From assembly GCA_003525045.1 (NCBI GenBank), contig DQGF01000370.1:1-23191 (forward strand): a DNA stretch of 23,191 nucleotides, written 5' to 3'. The first letter of the stretch is position 1, and every line of letters begins with the position of its first letter. This DNA is from Pseudomonas sp. Its GTDB lineage: Bacteria; Pseudomonadota; Gammaproteobacteria; Pseudomonadales; Pseudomonadaceae. A program made the position numbers and the translations under genes. The notes below the pieces were generated by a model. The model was not told the origin of the DNA. It searched no databases and saw only the letters and a list, made by a program, of their open reading frames with translations. Positions 17,367 to 23,191 of this stretch are shown here, one piece after another.

Positions 17367-18089
17367 ATGAAACGTCCAAGTGGTCGCGCTGCCGATCAGC
17401 TCCGCTCGATCCGCATTACCCGCAACTACACCAAACACGCCGAGGGTTCTGTACTGGTCGAGTTCGGTGATACCAAAGTCATCTGCACCGTCAGCGTCGA
17501 AAACGGCGTACCGCGGTTCCTCAAAGGCCAGGGCCAGGGCTGGTTGACCGCCGAGTACGGCATGTTGCCACGCGCCACCGGCGAGCGTAACCAGCGTGAA
17601 GCGAGCCGCGGCAAGCAAGGCGGTCGCACTCTGGAAATCCAGCGTCTGATCGGTCGTTCCCTGCGCGCTTCGCTGGACATGTCCAAGCTGGGCGACGTCA
17701 CCCTGTACGTCGACTGTGACGTGATTCAGGCTGACGGCGGCACCCGCACCGCGTCCATCACCGGTGCCATGGTTGCATTGGTCGACGCCTTGAAAGTGAT
17801 CAAGAAGCGTGGCGGCCTGAAAGGTGGCGACCCGCTCAAGCAAATGATCGCTGCCGTTTCGGTCGGCATGTATCAGGGCGAGCCTGTGCTCGACCTCGAC
17901 TACCTGGAAGACTCGGCTGCCGAAACCGACCTGAACGTGGTGATGACCAGCACCGGCGGCTTCATCGAAGTCCAGGGCACTGCCGAAGGCGCACCGTTCC
18001 AGCCTGAAGAATTGAACGCTATGCTGGAACTGGCGAAAAAAGGCATGACCGAAATCTTCGAGCTGCAAAAGGCTGCACTGGCCGACTGA
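17367..18089 (+). CDS. rph: Ribonuclease PH
   Basis: A 240-aa phosphorolytic 3'-5' exoribonuclease that trims tRNA 3' ends as a hexamer. The family start [20 protein letters not shown] is present, with [21 protein letters not shown] (about 31-51), [28 protein letters not shown] and [19 protein letters not shown]. The frame is intact to the C-terminus, so no E. coli K-12-like truncation. The start ATG 17367 is chosen from family length; the upstream extension of the frame overlaps yicC antisense. The DUF4870 gene follows 28 bp downstream. Confidence 0.97.
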   Translation: MKRPSGRAADQLRSIRITRNYTKHAEGSVLVEFGDTKVICTVSVENGVPRFLKGQGQGWLTAEYGMLPRATGERNQREASRGKQGGRTLEIQRLIGRSLRASLDMSKLGDVTLYVDCDVIQADGGTRTASITGAMVALVDALKVIKKRGGLKGGDPLKQMIAAVSVGMYQGEPVLDLDYLEDSAAETDLNVVMTSTGGFIEVQGTAEGAPFQPEELNAMLELAKKGMTEIFELQKAALAD

Positions 18090-18117
18090 TCGAACCCGAT
18101 CCAGGCAAGGAGACCTT

Positions 18118-18486
18118 ATGAGTGACGAGCAACAGCTGCTTCCCACGCCGAGCAAAGAGGTTCGGCAGTGGGCGATGTTTTGTCACCTGTCCGCCTTGCT
18201 GGGGATCTGGATTCCGTTCGGTACGCTGATCGGCCCGCTGATTCTGTGGCAGATGAAGCGCGAAATGGATCCGTTTGTCGATGCGCAGGGCAAGGAGGCG
18301 CTGAACTTTCAGATCACCGTCGCGATTGCCTCCGCCATTTCCATCTTGCTGATGGTGGTGGTCGTCGGGTTCTTCCTGATCGGTCTGGTGGCGATCGGTG
18401 CACTGGTGCTGACGATTATTGGCGGCGTGAAAGCCAATGAAGGGGTGCCTTATCGGTATCCGTTCACCTGGCGGCTGATTAAATAA
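18118..18486 (+). CDS. DUF4870 domain membrane protein
   Basis: A 122-aa small integral membrane protein. Hydrophobic segments: about 19-47 (interrupted by polar residues), 66-90 and 91-107. The conserved pattern is an N-terminal MFCHLSALLG, a central DPFVDAQGKEALNFQIT loop, and GGVKANEGVPYRYPFTWRLI at the end, matching the DUF4870 (Tic20-like) family. ATG 18118 is preceded by AAGGAGACCTT, a strong Shine-Dalgarno. Probably cotranscribed with rph. Function unknown. Confidence 0.92.
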   Translation: MSDEQQLLPTPSKEVRQWAMFCHLSALLGIWIPFGTLIGPLILWQMKREMDPFVDAQGKEALNFQITVAIASAISILLMVVVVGFFLIGLVAIGALVLTIIGGVKANEGVPYRYPFTWRLIK

Positions 18487-18877
18487 TCACCGTTTCCCCT
18501 GTAGGAGCGAGCGGTGTGTCATATGCACCGCGTTATCGTTCTTCGCGGGCAAGTCGGAACGCCGCACCGCTCGCTCCTGCAAGGGCATTGCTTTTTCAGC
18601 GCGCTGACTTGTAGAACCTCGCTTTATTAGTTGAATACCTCTTTCTTACACTTTTAGTCACAACTGCAAAGCTTCAGTGCCGCCTATGTGCTTGGCAATG
18701 GCACTTGGCGATTGATAAAGTTGCGCTACGTAATATTTAACAAGAAATATTTCGATCCCTTCAGACCATTGACGGTCCCTGAATCTAAAACCAATCAGTG
18801 TTGACACGCATCAACCTGTTCAAGTGGCGTGTCTGGGTAAAAAGTTCGCCCCTGAATGTATATCGAAGAATATCCCG
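18487..18877. other. 391-bp non-coding stretch between the DUF4870 gene and gltS
   Basis: It holds REPIN 4 (18500-18581), then about 290 bp of markedly AT-richer DNA than the surroundings. Visible elements are a GAAATATTTC palindrome (18744-18753) and a TTGACA (18801-18806) without a matching -10. It should carry the gltS promoter. No convincing ORF or RNA gene is seen. Confidence 0.6.
18500..18581. repeat. REPIN 4 (divergent subtype)
   Basis: The left arm TGTAGGAGCGAGCGGTG (18500-18516) and the right arm CACCGCTCGCTCCTGCA (18565-18581) pair with one mismatch. It shares the GTAGGAGCGAG tip with the other copies. The inner half is different (GCGGTG..., and GGGCAAGTCGGAACGCCG on the right side only), so it is a separate REP subtype or an eroded element. 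Confidence 0.75.
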
Positions 18878-20083
18878 ATGGTTCAGCTCGATTTTTATGG
18901 AACACTTGTGGCCGCCTCTTTAGTACTTTTGCTGGGGCGCGGACTTGTCGCACGTGTCGGTTTTTTACGCACCTACAATATCCCTGAGCCTGTAGCGGGC
19001 GGCCTGGTAGTTGCCCTGGTTCTCTTGGCTTTGCGAGGCCTTGACGTTGAAGTTCGATTTGATACTTCACTGCAGACTCCCTTGATGTTGGCGTTTTTTG
19101 CCACCATTGGCTTGAGTGCAGACTTCGCCAGCCTGAAGAAAGGCGGGCGCGTAGTGGGGGTTTTTGTACTGGCGGTCACCGGGCTTTTGGTGGTCCAGAA
19201 TGCCATGGGCATCGGGCTCGCAAAGACGTTGGGGCTCGATCCTTTGATGGGCCTGCTGACAGGCTCAATTTCGTTGGCGGGCGGACACGGTACAGGCGCT
19301 GCGTGGGGAACGACGTTCAGTGAAAAGTTCGGCCTGGCTTCCGCCTCTGAGCTTGCGATGGCCTCTGCGACGTTTGGCTTGGTGCTGGGCGGTTTGATTG
19401 GTGGTCCGGTCGCTCGCCTGCTCATCAAGCGTGTGCAGACACCCGGCTGCGATCACGAAAAGCCACGGCTGCCAAAGGGCTTTGAGCAGCCGAACAAAGA
19501 GCGCTCGATCACGCCATTTTCGTTTATCGAGACACTCGCTCTGATTGCCGTCAGCTTACTGGCAGGCTCCCTCCTGAATAGTCTGCTCCACGAAACCGCG
19601 TTTGAGTTGCCGACGTTCGTTTGCGTCTTGTTCGTGGGGGTGCTTTTACGCAACGGGCTTTCAGCACTTGGCCTGTATCAGGTGTTTGAGCGTGAAGTGT
19701 CCGTGCTGGGGAATGTCAGCTTGTCGCTGTTTCTAGCGATCGCACTAATGTCGCTCAAACTGTGGGACCTCGCCGCACTGGCTTTGCCGTTCTTCATCAT
19801 CCTGGCTGCGCAAACGTTGGTCATGGCGCTGTTTGCGATATTCGTGACCTTTAGAGTCATGGGTAGTAACTACGATGCGGCAGTACTGGCGGCAGGGCAC
19901 TGCGGTTTCGGACTGGGTGCCACGCCAACTGCCATCGCTAACATGCAAGCGGTGACACAGCGCTACGGACCTTCGCAGATAGCGTTCCTGGTGGTACCCA
20001 TGGTGGGGGCTTTCTTCATCGACATCATTAATGTCATCGTGATCAAGTTGTACCTTGCGCTGCCGTTTTTCGCCGCTGCATGA
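18878..20083 (+). CDS. gltS: Sodium/glutamate symporter GltS
   Basis: A 401-aa inner-membrane Na+-coupled glutamate carrier, the exact length of E. coli GltS. It has two inverted halves of membrane helices. The pore motifs are GGHGTGAAW (135-143) in the first half and GHCGFGLGATP (340-350) in the second. IPEPVAGGL near 35 and FELPTFVCVLFVGV in the middle are also conserved. ATG 18878 is used; an in-frame GTG at 18824 would add 18 non-family residues. The Shine-Dalgarno is weak (GAAGA). Base composition is slightly more AT-rich than its neighbours, and from memory it interrupts the usual DUF4870-crc adjacency, suggesting an accessory gene. Confidence 0.95.
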   Translation: MVQLDFYGTLVAASLVLLLGRGLVARVGFLRTYNIPEPVAGGLVVALVLLALRGLDVEVRFDTSLQTPLMLAFFATIGLSADFASLKKGGRVVGVFVLAVTGLLVVQNAMGIGLAKTLGLDPLMGLLTGSISLAGGHGTGAAWGTTFSEKFGLASASELAMASATFGLVLGGLIGGPVARLLIKRVQTPGCDHEKPRLPKGFEQPNKERSITPFSFIETLALIAVSLLAGSLLNSLLHETAFELPTFVCVLFVGVLLRNGLSALGLYQVFEREVSVLGNVSLSLFLAIALMSLKLWDLAALALPFFIILAAQTLVMALFAIFVTFRVMGSNYDAAVLAAGHCGFGLGATPTAIANMQAVTQRYGPSQIAFLVVPMVGAFFIDIINVIVIKLYLALPFFAAA

Positions 20084-20122
20084 CGTTCAAGTCACTAGGC
20101 CTGTGGCGATATAGCGCATAAA

Positions 20123-20154
20123 AAAATGCCCGTATCTTGCGATACGGGCATTTT
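20123..20154. terminator. Bidirectional terminator between gltS and crc
   Basis: AAAATGCCCGTATC (20123-20136), loop TTGC, GATACGGGCATTTT (20141-20154): a perfect 14-bp stem with A- and T-rich ends. It is placed 40 bp after gltS and 76 bp after the end of crc on the other strand. Confidence 0.92.
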
Positions 20155-20229
20155 CTTCAGCCGGCCAGCAGATTGCCTGGTTTTCACACAGTCTGAGCAA
20201 TGTCGGCTTTTTGTGTCAGATAAAAATGC

Positions 20230-21009
20230 TCAGATGGTCAGCGTCCAGTCGTAATCCACGATCAACGGTGCGTGCTGCGAGAACCGTGGCTGACGTGGCA
20301 GGCGCGCGCTACGTACGAAGCGGCGCAGGCCCGGGGTCAGCAGCTGGTAGTCGAAACGCCAGCCGAGGTTGAGCATTTCCGCCTGTTCGTTGTCCGGCCA
20401 CCAGCTGTACTGGTCACCTTCACGGCTGACTTCGCGCAGAGCATCGACATACCCCATGTTGCCGACAATCTCGTCCATCCAGGCACGTTCAGGTGCCAGG
20501 AAGCCCGGGGATTGCTGGCTGTCGCGCCAATTCTTGATATCCAGCTTCTGTTGCGCCACGTACAACGAGCCACAATAAATGTACTCGCGACGTTTGCGTC
20601 GCTGTTTATCCAGATAACGGGCGAAATCGTCCATTAGCTTGAACTTTTGGTTCAAGTCTTCATCGCCATTCTGCCCCGAAGGAAGCAGCAAGGTCGCGAT
20701 GCTGACCTTATCGAAATCGGCTTGCAGGTAGCGCCCGTAGCGGTCGGCCGTCTCAAAGCCGAGACCGCTGATGACTGCCTTCGGTTGCAACCGCGAATAC
20801 AAAGCCACGCCACCTTGGGCGGGAACTTCGGCTTCGCAGGCATAAAGGAAGTAGCCATCCAGTTGGAAGGCTGGATCGTCCAGTTCAAAGGCGGAGGCGC
20901 GGGTGTCCTGTAGGCAGATGACGTCGGCATTCTGTGCTTGCAGCCAACTGAGCAACCCTCGCTCCACTGCAGCCTGAATACCATTGACGTTCACACTGAT
21001 GATCCGCAT
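20230..21009 (-). CDS. crc: Catabolite repression control protein Crc
   Basis: A 259-aa member of the exonuclease III/EEP fold that has lost nuclease activity and acts with Hfq to block translation of mRNAs bearing CA-rich AAYAAYAA sites, giving Pseudomonas its succinate-type catabolite repression. It starts MRIISVNVNGIQAAVERGLL, with ICLQDTRA where exonuclease III has its catalytic Glu motif. Later segments REYIYCGSLYVAQQKLDIKN, REGDQYSWWPDNEQAEMLNL and QPRFSQHAPLIVDYDW match Crc rather than exonuclease III. ATG 21009 gives the known length; the frame extends 12 codons upstream without support. Divergent from pyrE, as in other Pseudomonas. Confidence 0.97.
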   Translation of the reverse strand: MRIISVNVNGIQAAVERGLLSWLQAQNADVICLQDTRASAFELDDPAFQLDGYFLYACEAEVPAQGGVALYSRLQPKAVISGLGFETADRYGRYLQADFDKVSIATLLLPSGQNGDEDLNQKFKLMDDFARYLDKQRRKRREYIYCGSLYVAQQKLDIKNWRDSQQSPGFLAPERAWMDEIVGNMGYVDALREVSREGDQYSWWPDNEQAEMLNLGWRFDYQLLTPGLRRFVRSARLPRQPRFSQHAPLIVDYDWTLTI

Positions 21010-21091
21010 AAATGGCCCCAAAAATCGCGTGCGTGTATGATACACGGCGTCAACCTAATTAGCTAAATCCGTGGTATTTGGGGTTTTTTTC

Positions 21092-21736
21092 ATGCAAGCG
21101 TATCAGCGCGATTTCATTCGTTTTGCCATCGATCGCGGCGTTTTGCGCTTCGGCGAGTTCACCCTGAAGTCCGGGCGCACCAGTCCTTACTTCTTCAATG
21201 CCGGCCTGTTCAACTCGGGATCGGCCCTGGCACAGCTGGGTCGTTTCTACGCGGCGGCCATCGTCGAGAGCGGCATTCCCTTCGACGTACTGTTCGGTCC
21301 GGCCTACAAAGGCATTCCTTTGGCAGCGACCACCGCAGTGGCCCTGGCCGAACACCATGAGCGTGATTTGCCATGGTGCTTCAACCGCAAGGAAGCCAAG
21401 GCTCACGGCGAAGGCGGTAGCCTGGTCGGCGCACCCTTGACCGGCGACGTGCTGATCATCGACGACGTGATCACCGCTGGCACCGCCATCCGCGAAGTGA
21501 TGCAGATCATCGCTTCCCAGGACGGCGCCAAGGCGGCCGGCGTGCTGATTGCCCTGAATCGCCAGGAGCGTGGCAACGGCGAGTTGTCGGCGATCCAGGA
21601 AGTGGAACGCGACTTCGGCATTCCAGTGATCAGCATCGTCTCGCTGAACCAGGTGCTGGAGTTTTTGGCGGATGATCCGCAGCTCAAACAACACCTGCCA
21701 GCCGTAGAAGCCTACCGCGCCCAATTCGGCGTCTGA
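21092..21736 (+). CDS. pyrE: Orotate phosphoribosyltransferase
   Basis: A 214-aa enzyme of UMP synthesis (orotate + PRPP to OMP). The flexible catalytic loop [13 protein letters not shown] is at 98-110, the PRPP-binding signature [13 protein letters not shown] is at 120-132, and [12 protein letters not shown] is near 25-36. ATG 21092 is chosen because GGGG lies about 9 bp upstream and the length fits; a GTG at 21071 would add seven residues. The 82-bp gap to crc must hold both divergent promoters. The gene is followed by REPIN 5 and a strong terminator. Confidence 0.98.
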   Translation: MQAYQRDFIRFAIDRGVLRFGEFTLKSGRTSPYFFNAGLFNSGSALAQLGRFYAAAIVESGIPFDVLFGPAYKGIPLAATTAVALAEHHERDLPWCFNRKEAKAHGEGGSLVGAPLTGDVLIIDDVITAGTAIREVMQIIASQDGAKAAGVLIALNRQERGNGELSAIQEVERDFGIPVISIVSLNQVLEFLADDPQLKQHLPAVEAYRAQFGV

Positions 21737-21744
21737 CACCGATC

Positions 21745-21835
21745 TGTAGGAGCGAGGCTTGCCCGCGAAGGCGTCGTCACATTCAACCGTGATGTGACTG
21801 CCAGATCGCTTTCGCGGGCAAGCCTCGCTCCTACA
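21745..21835. repeat. REPIN 5
   Basis: Arms of 25 bp at 21745-21769 and 21811-21835 are perfect reverse complements, with the TGTAGGAGCGAGGCTTGCC core. The 41-bp centre has a nested stem GTCACAT (21776-21782) with ATGTGAC (21792-21798). It begins 8 bp after the pyrE stop. Confidence 0.93.
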
Positions 21836-21852
21836 AGGGATTGCGCAGGCAA

Positions 21853-21891
21853 AAAAAGACCCCGCTCAGCCAGGCTGAGCGGGGTCTTTTT
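21853..21891. terminator. Bidirectional terminator between pyrE and argB
   Basis: An 18-bp perfect stem, AAAAAGACCCCGCTCAGC (21853-21870) with GCTGAGCGGGGTCTTTTT (21874-21891), and a CAG loop. It serves the convergent pyrE and argB transcripts. Confidence 0.94.
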
Positions 21892-21902
21892 ATAGGTGCT
21901 GC

Positions 21903-22820
<918 letters not shown>

Positions 22821-22834
22821 CTACCTCGTCCGCC

Positions 22835-23191
22835 TCATAAGATGTAGCGGGAGAGATCCTCGTCCTTCACCACGTCGGCCAGCTGCGCGTGCACGTACTC
22901 CGCGTCGATCACGAGCTCCTGCCCCACCAGGTTCGGGGCGTCGAAGGAGATCTCCTCCAGCAGCCGCTCCATCACCGTGTACAGGCGGCGGGCCCCGATG
23001 TTCTCGGCCCGCTGGTTCACCGTGAACGCGATCTCGGCGATGGCCTCCACCGCGTCGGTGGAGAAGCGCAGCGCCACCCCTTCCGTCCTCAGCAGCTCAA
23101 CATACTGTCGGATCAGGGCATTCTGAGGTTCGCTCAGAATGCGGATAAAATCCGGCCGCGTCAAGGGCTCCAGCTCGACCCGGATCGGGAA
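22835..23191 (-). CDS. hslU: ATP-dependent protease ATPase subunit HslU (partial, C-terminal end, foreign)
   Basis: The last 118 residues of HslU, the AAA+ unfoldase that feeds the HslV peptidase; the 5' part lies beyond the right edge. Visible are [19 protein letters not shown], the sensor-2 motif [19 protein letters not shown], and the C-terminal tail DEDLSRYIL that docks into HslV. The frame runs through the window edge, so the TTG at 23164 is not a real start. Nearly all third codon positions are G or C, unlike the Pseudomonas genes to the left. Pseudomonas hslU lies elsewhere with hslV; algC is expected here. hslU-argB adjacency is known from deltaproteobacteria such as Geobacter, but I cannot name the donor. 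Confidence 0.93.
   Translation of the reverse strand, partial: FPIRVELEPLTRPDFIRILSEPQNALIRQYVELLRTEGVALRFSTDAVEAIAEIAFTVNQRAENIGARRLYTVMERLLEEISFDAPNLVGQELVIDAEYVHAQLADVVKDEDLSRYIL

Noticed and set aside
18695..18720. TGGCA...TTGG series upstream of gltS as a sigma-54 promoter
   Set aside because: The GG and GC doublets are not 10 bp apart in any alignment I tried.
22835..23164. A complete small protein starting at the TTG at 23164
   Set aside because: The frame continues to the window edge with conserved HslU residues, so this is the tail of a longer gene.

Overview
The window is almost entirely a Pseudomonas chromosome of the P. fluorescens type. The evidence is protein identity by eye (Crc, SpoT, OxyR, the rubredoxin system, long-form ExbB), a gene order matching the conserved ubiA-to-pyrE block as I recall it from Pseudomonas genomes, and several copies of the REP/REPIN palindromes typical of the fluorescens group. 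The exception is the last ~0.6 kb, which does not look like Pseudomonas.

Layout, left to right. (1) 1-2530: ubiC-ubiA (first steps of ubiquinone synthesis, minus strand; ubiA runs off the left edge), divergent from a rubredoxin / rubredoxin reductase pair. (2) 2531-5159: a histone-like HU gene with a structured, CA-rich leader, a small SCP2-like protein, and a convergent YbaK-HDOD regulator. (3) 5238-8252: oxyR-recG, 9 bp apart. (4) 8443-10589: exbB-exbD-tonB, the motor for iron-siderophore uptake. (5) 10779-12518: a YeeZ-like epimerase homologue and an unknown lipoprotein, converging on a REPIN. (6) 12591-17098: ridA, spoT, rpoZ, gmk and yicC on the minus strand. This groups ppGpp metabolism, the RNA polymerase omega subunit and guanylate kinase. 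(7) 17367-18486: rph and a DUF4870 membrane protein. (8) 18878-20083: gltS, a glutamate/Na+ symporter that looks like an accessory insertion before crc. (9) 20230-21736: crc and pyrE, divergent. (10) 21903-23191: argB and a partial hslU.

The strongest anomaly is at the right end. argB is Pseudomonas-like from its C-terminus back to about residue 76. Its first ~67 residues, and the hslU fragment immediately upstream, come from a different, very GC-rich lineage in which hslU and argB are neighbours. In Pseudomonas the upstream neighbour of argB is algC. The switch falls inside the conserved GGGPQI region (about 22590-22619). This is best explained as a chimeric contig joined at a conserved site, although a real homology-mediated recombination cannot be excluded from sequence alone.

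Five REPINs (3664-3753, 8319-8425, 11655-11754, 18500-18581, 21745-21835) sit at gene ends. One has its arms everted, one carries a triple 9-bp tandem repeat, and one is a divergent subtype. I found no rRNA, tRNA, CRISPR array, IS transposase or defence/toxin system. Apart from the chimeric end, this is a conserved housekeeping region and I do not claim a new biological system here.
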